Shown here: positions 28,224 to 36,329 of the stretch, one piece after another
Numbering within the stretch: the stretch's first letter is position 1
Layout: each line of letters opens with the position of its first letter
NCBI RefSeq assembly: GCF_002242805.1
Contig: NZ_MCGQ01000005.1
Location: forward strand, 65,566-129,565
Direction of reading: 5' to 3'
Source: Streptomyces diastatochromogenes
Lineage (GTDB): Bacteria; Actinomycetota; Actinomycetes; Streptomycetales; Streptomycetaceae
Length of the DNA: 64,000 bases
Program-made: the position numbers and the translations under genes
The notes under the pieces: generated by a model
The model's input: only the letters and a program-made list of their open reading frames with translations
Databases searched by the model: none
Told to the model about the DNA's origin: nothing

Positions 28224-28832
28224 TCAGCTGCCGTCTCTCAGGTCGTCCGGCCAGGCGGGCCGGAACTCGATGTGGTCGTAGGTCACCACGCACCCCTCGC
28301 CCATCGGCGACTGGGTCATGAAGCCGACCAGGGCCGCGTCGGTCTCCTTCTCCTCGCCGAGGGTGAAGAGCCGGACGAAGGTCCAGCGCTCGCCGTCCCG
28401 GGAGGCGTGGAAGGCGAAGGCCCGTCCGGTGCGGCTGACCCGCAGCCACACCGAACTGCCCTCCACGGCGAAGGAGTTCGCGTCGTCGGAGTGCCCCCGG
28501 GTGACCACCGTGCAGACGGTGGGTACGTCCGGGGAGTACTCCAGACAGAGCTTGGCCCAGGCGCGTTCGCCGACGTGGACGTAGAGCACTCCGGCGTCGA
28601 AGGCCGCGCCGAACCCGACGGTGACCCGGGCTATCAGCTGGAAGTCATCGTCGGGCGCCCCGAGCAGCCGGGGCGCGTCGGAGGCGGGCTCCAGAGCCTC
28701 TCCGGTAGGCGTGACGAACCGATCCTGCCGGGGTCCGGCCCACCCGGTGAGCACACCCCCCTCATAGGACCAGTTGCCGTCGGGTCCGTAGGTGCGCAGG
28801 GGGAAGGGAAGTTCGGGAAGTTCTACGTCCAT
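28224..28832 (-). CDS. DUF1349 domain protein
   Basis: This 202-residue protein resembles the DUF1349 (concanavalin-like beta-sandwich) family. It has DAGVYVH-like AGVLYVHVGERAWAKLCLE, VTRGHSDDANSF and RDGERWTFVRLF. Members are suggested to bind carbohydrate or regulate related enzymes, but no activity is established here. It has no signal peptide, so it is cytoplasmic. ATG 28832 is the natural start. It is followed upstream by the aldehyde dehydrogenase on the same strand, 45 bases away. Confidence 0.82.
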   Translation of the reverse strand: MDVELPELPFPLRTYGPDGNWSYEGGVLTGWAGPRQDRFVTPTGEALEPASDAPRLLGAPDDDFQLIARVTVGFGAAFDAGVLYVHVGERAWAKLCLEYSPDVPTVCTVVTRGHSDDANSFAVEGSSVWLRVSRTGRAFAFHASRDGERWTFVRLFTLGEEKETDAALVGFMTQSPMGEGCVVTYDHIEFRPAWPDDLRDGS

Positions 28833-28877
28833 TGCGCGAGTGTCCCAGGTTGTCTGTCTTGCGTCCCGCGAACGCGT

Positions 28878-30407
28878 TCAGCGCTCGAGGCTCCCGTTGA
28901 ACCGCCGGGGAAGGCCCAGGGGGTTGTCGTCCCGAAGCTCCGGCGGCAGCAGGGCCTCCGGGGCGTTCTGGTAGGTGACGGGCCGCAGCCACCGCTCGAT
29001 GGCCGTACCGCCCACGGAGGTGGACGTGGAGGTGGTCGCCGGGTACGGACCGCCGTGGTGCTGGGCCGCGGCCACGGCCACACCCGTCGGCCATCCGTTC
29101 ACCAGCACACGGCCGGCCAGCGGGGTCAGCTCGGCAAGGATCTCGGCGCCCCTGCCCTCGCCGGCGGCCTCCTCGGCGGACAGCTGGACGGTCGCCGTGA
29201 GGTTGCCCGGCAGCCGCGAGAGCACCGCCGTCGCCTCAGCCTGGTCCTCGTACCGGACCACCACGGTCACCGGCCCGAAGCACTCCTCCAGCAGCAGGTC
29301 GTACGCCCCTTCCTCGGCCAGCCGGCTCGCCGGCACCGTGAGGAAGCCCGCGCTGACCGTGTGCTCGCCGCCCGCACCCGGCGTGACCGGCGAGTCCACC
29401 TCGGGCAGCTGCGCGCGCTCGGCGACGCCCGCGACGAAGTTGTCCCGCATGCGGTGGTCGAGGAGGACACCGGCGTCGGTGTCGCTGACGGCGTCCGTGA
29501 GCGCCTTGACCAGGCCGTCGCCCGCCGAGCCGGACGGCACCAGCACCAGGCCCGGCTTGACGCAGAACTGGCCGACGCCCAGCGTCATGGATCCGGCGAG
29601 ACCGGAGCCGATGGCCTCGGCCCGCTCGGCCGCCGCCGCCTCGGTCACCACGACCGGGTTCAGCGAGCCCAGCTCACCGTGGAACGGGATCGGCACCGGG
29701 CGTGCGGCGGCCGCGTCGAAGAGGGCGCGCCCACCGCGTACGGAGCCGGTGAAGCCGGCGGCGGCGACCAGCGGGTGCTTGATCAGCTCGACGCCCGCCT
29801 CGAAGCCGTGCACGAGGCCGACGACACCCTCGGGGATGCCGTGCTCGGCGGCGGCCCGACGCAGCACCTTGGCGACCAGCTCGGACAGGGCCGGGTGGTC
29901 GGGGTGGGCCTTGACGACCACCGGGGAGCCCGCGGCCAGCGCGCTCGCGGTGTCACCGCCCGCCACGGAGAAGGCGAAGGGGAAGTTGGAGGCGGAGTAG
30001 ACGGCCACGACACCCAGCGGGACCTTGTAGCGGCGCAGGTCCGGGATGGGCGGGGTGGCGGTGTCGTCGGGGTGGTTGATGATGACGTCCAGGAAGGCGC
30101 CCTCGTCGACGATGTCGGCGAAGGCCCGCAACTGGTACGCCGTACGGGCGAGTTCGCCGGTCAGCCGGACCGGGCCGAGGGCGGTCTCGGCGTCGGCGGT
30201 CTCGATCAGGCCGTCCTTGGCCGCGTCCAGGCCCGCGGCGGCCGAGCGGAGGAAGGCGGAGCGGACGGTCCGGTCGGCGAGGGCACCGCGCACGGCGTGT
30301 GCCGCCCTGACGGCCGCGTCCACCTCCTGGGCTGTGGCCTCCACCGCAACCTGTTCACGCTGCTTCCCGGTGCGCGGGTCGACACTCCAGACTGGTGCTG
30401 CTGCCAC
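28878..30407 (-). CDS. NADP-dependent aldehyde dehydrogenase (2-oxoglutarate semialdehyde dehydrogenase-like)
   Basis: This 509-residue aldehyde dehydrogenase has the catalytic Cys in GVGQFCVKPGLVLV and the Glu in PFHGELGSLNPV. YSASNFPFAFSVAGGDTASA is the pattern of ketoglutaric semialdehyde dehydrogenases that finish sugar-acid catabolism (xylose, arabinose, galactarate, glucarate). GTG 30407 is chosen because GGAGGG lies 8 bases upstream; a TTG at 30446 has no such site. It is divergent from an IclR regulator, which is a typical pairing for sugar-acid degradation. It may handle products of uronate catabolism. Confidence 0.87.
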   Translation of the reverse strand: MAAAPVWSVDPRTGKQREQVAVEATAQEVDAAVRAAHAVRGALADRTVRSAFLRSAAAGLDAAKDGLIETADAETALGPVRLTGELARTAYQLRAFADIVDEGAFLDVIINHPDDTATPPIPDLRRYKVPLGVVAVYSASNFPFAFSVAGGDTASALAAGSPVVVKAHPDHPALSELVAKVLRRAAAEHGIPEGVVGLVHGFEAGVELIKHPLVAAAGFTGSVRGGRALFDAAAARPVPIPFHGELGSLNPVVVTEAAAAERAEAIGSGLAGSMTLGVGQFCVKPGLVLVPSGSAGDGLVKALTDAVSDTDAGVLLDHRMRDNFVAGVAERAQLPEVDSPVTPGAGGEHTVSAGFLTVPASRLAEEGAYDLLLEECFGPVTVVVRYEDQAEATAVLSRLPGNLTATVQLSAEEAAGEGRGAEILAELTPLAGRVLVNGWPTGVAVAAAQHHGGPYPATTSTSTSVGGTAIERWLRPVTYQNAPEALLPPELRDDNPLGLPRRFNGSLER

Positions 30408-30457
30408 CGCGGGTCCCTCCAAGTAAGGCCGCAATTCCTGGGTCAACCATCAGCCGC

Positions 30458-30473
30458 GTTCGATATACTGAAC
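30458..30473. promoter_or_regulatory. Candidate IclR-type operator
   Basis: GTTC-N8-GAAC (30458-30473) lies in the 142-base divergent gap between the aldehyde dehydrogenase and the IclR gene. It overlaps TATATC/AGTATA elements that could serve as a -10 for the dehydrogenase. Another CTGAAC half-site lies at 30487-30492, and TATATAT near 30508-30514 may be the -10 for iclR. Confidence 0.5.
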
Positions 30474-30549
30474 ACTGTCTCTGATGCTGAACTTGCTGCT
30501 CGGAGACTATATATCTAGGTCCTCGTCGAACGAAGGGGTCAGGGGCGAT

Positions 30550-31323
30550 ATGTCGGCAGGCGAGACAGGCGGCGGGGCGCAGGTCAAGTCCGCGGTGCGG
30601 ACCGTTGAATTGCTCGAGTACTTCGCCGGCAAGCCCGGTATGCACTCCCTCGCGGCCGTCCAGGAGGCCGTGGGCTACCCCAAGTCCAGCCTGTACATGC
30701 TGCTCCGCACACTCGTGGAGCTGGGCTGGGTGGAGACGGACGCGACGGGGACGCGGTACGGCATCGGGGTGCGGGCGCTGCTGGTCGGCACGTCGTACAT
30801 CGACGGCGACGAGGTGGTGGCGGCGGCCCGCCCGACGCTGGACCGACTGTCGGACGACACCACGGAGACGATCCACCTGGCCCGCCTAGACGGCACGAAC
30901 GTCGTCTACCTGGCCACCCGCCAGTCCCAGCACTACCTCCGCCCCTTCACCCGTGTCGGCCGCCGGCTGCCCGCGCACTCCACGTCCCTCGGCAAGGCGC
31001 TGCTCGCCACCCATACCGACGAGCAGGTCCGCAAGCTCCTCCCGGAGACCCTCCCGGCCCTGACCGAGCACACCATCACCGACCGCGAGAAGCTGATCGA
31101 GGAACTCCACCAGGTCCGCGAGCAGGGCTTCGCCGTGGACCGCGAGGAGAACACGCTGGGCCTGCGCTGCTTCGGCGTGGCGATCCCGTACCGCACCCCC
31201 GCCCGCGACGCCATCAGCTGCTCGGTCCCGGTGGCCCGTCTGACCCCCGCCCACGAACAGATGATCAAGGACGCCCTGTTCGACGCGCGGGACCGGCTGA
31301 CGCTGGCGACGCGACGGCTGTAA
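30550..31323 (+). CDS. IclR-family transcriptional regulator
   Basis: This 257-residue regulator has a winged helix N-terminal domain (SAVRTVELLEYFAGKPGMHSL, then GYPKSSLYMLLRTL as the recognition region) and the IclR effector domain (LDGTNVVYLATRQSQHYLR, ending in ISCSVPVARLTPAH). ATG 30550 follows AGGGGCGAT; the frame open from 30484 starts with a hydrophobic stretch that is not conserved. It is divergent from the dehydrogenase, which it probably controls in response to a sugar-acid metabolite. Confidence 0.9.
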   Translation: MSAGETGGGAQVKSAVRTVELLEYFAGKPGMHSLAAVQEAVGYPKSSLYMLLRTLVELGWVETDATGTRYGIGVRALLVGTSYIDGDEVVAAARPTLDRLSDDTTETIHLARLDGTNVVYLATRQSQHYLRPFTRVGRRLPAHSTSLGKALLATHTDEQVRKLLPETLPALTEHTITDREKLIEELHQVREQGFAVDREENTLGLRCFGVAIPYRTPARDAISCSVPVARLTPAHEQMIKDALFDARDRLTLATRRL

Positions 31324-31365
31324 GTACCTGGATTCGGCCCGTGGCGGACGCCTAGGCTCTGGCCC

Positions 31366-31836
31366 ATGGAGATCGCCCTGCGTGCCGTCGAGGACAGCGA
31401 TCTGCCGGTCTTCTTCCGGCAGATGACCGACCCCACGGCCCTCCGGATGGCCGCGTTCGGTCCGAAGGACCCTGCCGACAGGGCTGCCTTCGACGCCCAT
31501 TGGAGGCGCATCCGGGCCTCCCCCGACGTGCTGCGCACGGTCCTGGCCGACGGCGCCGTGGTGGGCAGCGCGGCGGTCTACGGGGAGCCCGGCGAGCGCG
31601 AGGTGACGTACTGGATCGAGCGGGCGTACTGGGGGCGGGGCGTGGCGACGGCGGCCCTGCGCGCCCTGCTCGCGGAGGTGCCCGAACGCCCGCTGTACGC
31701 CCGGGCCGCCGCCGACAACGCCGGATCGCTCCGGGTGCTGGAGAAGTGCGGCTTCCGGGTGAGCGCGCGGGCGCGGGGGTTCGCCAACGCGCGCGGTGCG
31801 GAGATCGACGAGGTGGTCCTGACGCTGGAGGAGTGA
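31366..31836 (+). CDS. GNAT-family N-acetyltransferase
   Basis: This 156-residue protein is a RimJ/RimL-like GNAT enzyme with EREVTYWIERAYWGRGVATA as acetyl-CoA loop and DNAGSLRVLEKCGFRV as motif B. Substrate is unknown. ATG 31366 starts directly with the fold and lies 42 bases after the IclR stop. It is distinct from the GNAT at 27654 and shares no obvious neighbour function. Confidence 0.85.
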   Translation: MEIALRAVEDSDLPVFFRQMTDPTALRMAAFGPKDPADRAAFDAHWRRIRASPDVLRTVLADGAVVGSAAVYGEPGEREVTYWIERAYWGRGVATAALRALLAEVPERPLYARAAADNAGSLRVLEKCGFRVSARARGFANARGAEIDEVVLTLEE

Positions 31837-31912
31837 GCCTCCCCCGTCCGGCGGAGCAGGATCGTCTTCGCGCACGAGGTGAACGCGCGGGCCGACGCGG
31901 GAGCGTTGAGGC

Positions 31913-32860
31913 ATGACCTCCTCAACCGCTGCCGCCGTCACCGACCTGCGGCGACACCCTGTACTGCGGCTCGTGGCCATCGTGGCCTGTCTGCCGTACC
32001 TGTCCCTCAAACTCGCCTGGATCTTTGGGAGTCATCTCGGTATCCCGGACGGGAGTCCGTTGCTGGAGCACCGGGTGGCCATGGTTCTGGCCAACGGGCT
32101 CACCGTGCTCATGGACGCCGCCGTCGTCGTGCTGGTGCTGTTGCTGACCCAGGCGTGGGGGCGGCGGGTGCCCGCCTGGGTGCTCGCGGTGCCGATGTGG
32201 GTCGCCACGGGGCTGCTCGCGCCGATCATGGTGGGGTTTCCGCTGCAACTGGTCGTGCACGGGGGTACGGACAGCGGCGACGACCGGCCGTTCCTCGACG
32301 GGTGGGTGTTCGGGGTCGTGTACGGCGGTTTCATCCTGCAGGGGCTCGCGCTGGGCGCGCTGTTCGTCGGGTACGCCCGCGAGCGGTGGGGGTACCTGTG
32401 GCGGGGGCGGGTGGGGGAGCTGCCCGCGCACGGCACGGTGGCCGCGCAGCGGACGACCGCCGTGACGGCGGCCGTACTCGCACTGGTCCCGGGCACGCTC
32501 CGGCTGCTGTGGGCCTGTGGGTTCACGGGCGGGCGGAACATGAGCGGCGGCCGGCTGATGGAGGTCGTCTACGTCGGTTTCCTCGTCGCCGCCGTCACCG
32601 GCGCCTGGCAGCTCGCCTTCCGCCGCGGCGGCCCGCTGCCGGTCACCGTGCCGCTCGCCCTCACCTGGGTCGGCTCCGGGGCGGTGGCCTGCTGGGGCGG
32701 CTGGATGGCGCTCAGCGCGCTGGTGACCTCCCACGACCTCGCCGACCGCCCGACACCGGCGATGAGCCTCACCTACGCTGTCCAGATGATCGTCGGCCTG
32801 CTCGTGGCGACCGTCGCCGCCCACCACTTCGCCGACCGTTCGGCCAGGACCCCACGGTGA
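31913..32860 (+). CDS. Multi-span membrane protein coupled to a two-component system
   Basis: This 315-residue protein has about seven to eight predicted transmembrane segments and no recognised family motif. Hydrophobic stretches include LTVLMDAAVVVLVLLLTQ and VQMIVGLLVATVAA. Its stop overlaps the GTG of a histidine kinase (GTGA at 32857-32860), so the three genes are translated together. It may sense or transport the signal for the kinase. ATG 31913 is the only sensible start. Function cannot be deduced. Confidence 0.7.
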   Translation: MTSSTAAAVTDLRRHPVLRLVAIVACLPYLSLKLAWIFGSHLGIPDGSPLLEHRVAMVLANGLTVLMDAAVVVLVLLLTQAWGRRVPAWVLAVPMWVATGLLAPIMVGFPLQLVVHGGTDSGDDRPFLDGWVFGVVYGGFILQGLALGALFVGYARERWGYLWRGRVGELPAHGTVAAQRTTAVTAAVLALVPGTLRLLWACGFTGGRNMSGGRLMEVVYVGFLVAAVTGAWQLAFRRGGPLPVTVPLALTWVGSGAVACWGGWMALSALVTSHDLADRPTPAMSLTYAVQMIVGLLVATVAAHHFADRSARTPR

Positions 32861-34101
32861 CCCGGGCGTGGGGACTCCTGTTCGGCGGGCGGGCCCGGCG
32901 CCGCTGGATCCATCTGATCCTGGGCGGGGCGCTCGCCATGCCGTACGTCCTGGTCGGCTCGGTGGTCGTCGGACCGCTCACCGGCGTGAACGACGTGTTC
33001 GGGTCCCTGCCCCTGCAACTCGGCTCGTTCGCGGTCGGGTTGCCGCTCGCCGCCGTCACCTCCCTCTTCCCGCTGACCCGGCCGCTGGAGGCCGGCGCCG
33101 CCCGCGCCCTGTGCGGCATCGACGCGGACGCCCTCGCGCACGGCCCGGCCCGGACGCGGTCCGAACGGGGGCGTACGGCCGCCTGGTTCACGCTGCATCT
33201 CGGGCTCGGCGGGATCCTCGCGGGGATGTCGCTGGCCCTGCCGCCGTTCGCGGTGACGCTGGTCCTGCTGCCCCTGCTCGTCCAGCCGTCCTTCGGCGGC
33301 CTCGAACTTCCCGAAGCCCTCGACCACACCTGGGCGTTGGCCCTCTCCCCGGTCGCGGGCCTGGCCATGCTGGTCGCCCTCGCGGCCTGCGCCGCCGCCT
33401 GCGGGGCCCTGCTCGCGCACTGGGCGCCCGCCCTGCTCGGGCCCGGCCCCGCGGACCGGCTCGCCGCGGCCGAGGCCCGCGCCGCCGACCTCGCCGTACG
33501 CAACCGGCTCGCCCGCGAGCTGCACGACTCCGTAGGACACGCGCTGAGCGCCGTCACGCTGCAGGCGAGCGCCGCCCGCCGGGTCCTCGACACCGACCCG
33601 GAGTTCGTCCGCGAGGCACTGGCCGCCATCGAGGACACCACCCGGCGCACGGTCGGCGAACTGGACGCCGTACTGGGCGTGTTGCGGGACGGCGACACAC
33701 CGGGCACCGCCCCCGCCCCGACCCTCGCGGCCGACCTGGACGGACTGCTGCGCCGGACCCGGGCAGCCGGGCAGCGGGTGACGGCCACGGTCGACACCGG
33801 CCGCACCGCCCTGCCCCCGCTGGTCTCCCGGGAGGCGTACCGGATCGTCCAGGAAGGCCTGAGCAACGCCCTCAAGCACGCCGGCGAACCGGTCACCCTC
33901 CACATCGCCACCGCCGACGGCCACCTCGACATCACCGTCGAGAACCCCCTCGGCCCCTGCCCCGCTCCCCGCCCCGGCGGCGGCCACGGCCTGCGCGGCA
34001 TCGCCGACCGGGTACGGCTGCTCGGCGGCACCTCGCTGGCGGGGGCCGAGCACGGCGCCTGGCGTCTGCACGTCCGACTTCCGCTGAAGGGATCCACGTG
34101 A
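32857..34101 (+). CDS. NarL-type two-component sensor histidine kinase
   Basis: This 414-residue kinase has about five membrane spans in the N-terminal 200 residues, then a HisKA_3 dimerisation domain with the phospho-acceptor in NRLARELHDSVGHALSAV (about residue 225). The HATPase_c domain is visible in EGLSNALKHAGEPV and GGGHGLRGIADRVRLLGG. GTG 32857 overlaps the upstream membrane gene, and the stop overlaps the response-regulator GTG. Such proteins sense envelope or cell-wall signals by family; the ligand here is unknown. Confidence 0.9.
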   Translation: MTRAWGLLFGGRARRRWIHLILGGALAMPYVLVGSVVVGPLTGVNDVFGSLPLQLGSFAVGLPLAAVTSLFPLTRPLEAGAARALCGIDADALAHGPARTRSERGRTAAWFTLHLGLGGILAGMSLALPPFAVTLVLLPLLVQPSFGGLELPEALDHTWALALSPVAGLAMLVALAACAAACGALLAHWAPALLGPGPADRLAAAEARAADLAVRNRLARELHDSVGHALSAVTLQASAARRVLDTDPEFVREALAAIEDTTRRTVGELDAVLGVLRDGDTPGTAPAPTLAADLDGLLRRTRAAGQRVTATVDTGRTALPPLVSREAYRIVQEGLSNALKHAGEPVTLHIATADGHLDITVENPLGPCPAPRPGGGHGLRGIADRVRLLGGTSLAGAEHGAWRLHVRLPLKGST

Positions 34102-34778
34102 CCGACGAAGGGGCGGGCATGGCCCAGCCCGCCATCCGGATCGTCCTCGCCGACGACGAGCGCATGGTCCGCACCGCCCTGCGGGCCATCCTCTCCGCCG
34201 AGCCCGGCCTGGAGGTGGTCGGCGAGGCGGCGACCGGGGCCGAGGCGGTGTCCGTCGTACGGGAGCTGCGCCCGGACGTCGTGCTGATGGACGTCCGTAT
34301 GCCGGAGGTCGACGGCATCCGGGCCACCGAGCAGATCCTCGCCACCCTGGACGAGCCGCCCCGGGTCGTGGTGGTGACCACCTTCGAGAACGACTCCTAC
34401 GTGTACGACGCGCTGCGCGCCGGAGCCGCCGGGTTCCTGCTGAAGCGGGCGGAGGCCGACGCGCTCGTCCAGGCGGTACGGCTGGTCGCGCGCACCGACA
34501 GCCTGCTGTTCCCGTCGGCCGTACGGGCCCTCGCTGCCGAGCACGCCCGCCGGGCGCCCGCACCCCCGGCGTGGGTGAGCAGGCTCACCGGTCGGGAGAG
34601 CGAGGTGCTGCGGCACATGGCCGCCGGGCTGACCAACGCGGAGATCGCCCGCCGCATGGACGTCGGCCCCGCCACCGTGAAGTCGCACGTCGCGGCGGTG
34701 CTGGCCAAGACGGGTGCCCGGGACCGGACACAGGCGGTGATCGCCGCGTACGAGGCCGGTTTCCTGAACCTACGATGA
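34098..34778 (+). CDS. NarL/LuxR-type response regulator
   Basis: This 226-residue response regulator has a receiver domain (IVLADDERMVR, phospho-acceptor Asp in PDVVLMDVRMPEVDG, switch VVVTTFEND) and a C-terminal LuxR helix-turn-helix (LTGRESEVLRHMAAGLTNAE, then ARRMDVGPATVKSHV). GTG 34098 overlaps the kinase stop with AAGGG upstream; ATG 34119 is a shorter alternative. It forms a cognate pair with the kinase. Targets are not evident from local sequence. Confidence 0.92.
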   Translation: MTDEGAGMAQPAIRIVLADDERMVRTALRAILSAEPGLEVVGEAATGAEAVSVVRELRPDVVLMDVRMPEVDGIRATEQILATLDEPPRVVVVTTFENDSYVYDALRAGAAGFLLKRAEADALVQAVRLVARTDSLLFPSAVRALAAEHARRAPAPPAWVSRLTGRESEVLRHMAAGLTNAEIARRMDVGPATVKSHVAAVLAKTGARDRTQAVIAAYEAGFLNLR

Positions 34779-34832
34779 GAAAAGCGGACGTACGGGAACG
34801 GTCATCCCCCTCTCGCTCGTCTTCACAGCGGG

Positions 34833-36287
34833 ATGAACAAGACGATCAGGCGGGCGTCCGTCTTCGCGCTGCTGCTCGTGCTCGCCCTGCTGGTCAGGGC
34901 GACCTGGGTGCAGTTCTACGACGGCAAGGCCCTCGCGGACGACAACGACAACCGGCGGAACGTGATCGAGACGTACTCACGGCCGCTCGGGAACATCATC
35001 GTGGCCGGGGACGCGATCACCGGCTCGGCGCGGACGAAGGGGAGCGACCTCGCGTACAAGCGGACGTACAAGAACGGCAGGCTGTACGCGGCGGTGACGG
35101 GCTACGCCTCGCAGGCCTACGCGCCGACCCAGCTGGAGGGCATCTACAAGGATCTCCTCAACGGCACGGACAATCAGCTCAAGAGCGTGCTGGACACGGT
35201 CACCGGTGAGCGCTCAGAGCCGGGCAACGTGCTCACCACGATCGACCCGGCCGTGCAGAAGGCGGCGTACGACGCGCTCGGCGGCAACAAGGGCGCGGCC
35301 GTCGCCGTCGACCCCAAGACCGGCCGGATCCTCGCCGTGGTGTCGACGCCGTCGTACGACCCCGGGCAGCTCACCGACGCGAACACGGCCGGGGCGGCCT
35401 GGAAGAAGCTCAACGCGGACAAGGACAAGCCGCTCACCAACCGGGCGCTGCGCCAGCCGCTGCCACCTGGCTCGACGTTCAAGCTGGTCGTGGCGGCGGC
35501 CGCGCTGGAGGACGGGCTGTACAAGAACGTGGACGAGCACACCGCCAGTCCCGACCCGTACGTCATGCCGGGCACGACACGCCCGCTGGAGAACGAGAAC
35601 AAGTCGGCCCCCTGCGAGAACGCCTCGATCCGGGTCGCCCTGCGCTACTCCTGCAACAACGTCTTCGGCAAGATGGCCGTCGACCTCGGCCAGGACAAGG
35701 TGAAGGCGATGGCCGAGAAGTTCGGCTTCAACGACGACGAGCTGGACGTGCCGGTGCGCGCCTACGCGAGCGTGTACCCCTCGGACATGGACAAGGCGCA
35801 GACGGCCCTGTCGGGCATCGGCCAATTCGATGTCACCGCGACCCCGCTCCAGATGGCCATGGTGTCCGCGGCCATAGCCAACGGCGGCAAGCTGGTCTCG
35901 CCGCACATGGTGTCGCAGATCACCGACAGTGGCGGTGATGTGGTGAAGGACTACGACGACAGTGCGGACACCAAGGAGATCGTGAGCTCCTCCACCGCCG
36001 AGCAGTTGCAGTCGGCGATGGAGACGGTGGTGAAGGACGGTACCGGTACGAACGCGCTGATCGACGGGGTGACCGTCGGCGGCAAGACGGGTACCGCCCA
36101 GCACGGCGAGAACAACAGCAAGACGCCGTACGCCTGGTTCACCTCGTACGGCAAGTCCGACAGCAGCGGCAAGGAGGTCGCCGTCGCGGTGATGGTGGAG
36201 CAGTCGGACGCGGCGCGGTCGGAGGTCAGCGGTAACGGCCTGGCGGCGCCGGTGGCCAAGGCGATGATGCAGGCGGCACTCAAGTGA
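34833..36287 (+). CDS. Class B penicillin-binding protein (PBP2/PbpA-like transpeptidase)
   Basis: This 484-residue membrane-anchored transpeptidase has one N-terminal span (MNKTIRRASVFALLLVLALL), a penicillin-binding dimerisation region, and a transpeptidase domain with SxxK in PPGSTFK (Ser about 214), SxN-type YSCNN (about 272) and KTG in GGKTGTAQ (about 416). It cross-links peptidoglycan outside the membrane. The start is ATG 34833, 54 bases after the response regulator. A strong bidirectional terminator follows. It is shorter than the essential division PBP, consistent with a PbpA-type role in elongation or sporulation. Confidence 0.92.
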   Translation: MNKTIRRASVFALLLVLALLVRATWVQFYDGKALADDNDNRRNVIETYSRPLGNIIVAGDAITGSARTKGSDLAYKRTYKNGRLYAAVTGYASQAYAPTQLEGIYKDLLNGTDNQLKSVLDTVTGERSEPGNVLTTIDPAVQKAAYDALGGNKGAAVAVDPKTGRILAVVSTPSYDPGQLTDANTAGAAWKKLNADKDKPLTNRALRQPLPPGSTFKLVVAAAALEDGLYKNVDEHTASPDPYVMPGTTRPLENENKSAPCENASIRVALRYSCNNVFGKMAVDLGQDKVKAMAEKFGFNDDELDVPVRAYASVYPSDMDKAQTALSGIGQFDVTATPLQMAMVSAAIANGGKLVSPHMVSQITDSGGDVVKDYDDSADTKEIVSSSTAEQLQSAMETVVKDGTGTNALIDGVTVGGKTGTAQHGENNSKTPYAWFTSYGKSDSSGKEVAVAVMVEQSDAARSEVSGNGLAAPVAKAMMQAALK

Positions 36288-36292
36288 TCCCG

Positions 36293-36326
36293 GTGAGGGG
36301 GCAGTCCAGGGGGACTGCCCCCTCAC
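36293..36326. terminator. Strong bidirectional terminator
   Basis: A perfect 15-bp stem (36293-36307 with 36312-36326) and an AGGG loop lie between the penicillin-binding protein stop and the convergent purine-permease stop. It is a textbook factor-independent Streptomyces hairpin without a U-tract. Confidence 0.85.
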
Positions 36327-36329
36327 TGC

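Noticed and set aside
27642..30518. 958-codon plus-strand frame opposite GNAT, DUF1349 and dehydrogenase genes
   Set aside because: It is antisense to three recognised genes and has no known domain or start site.
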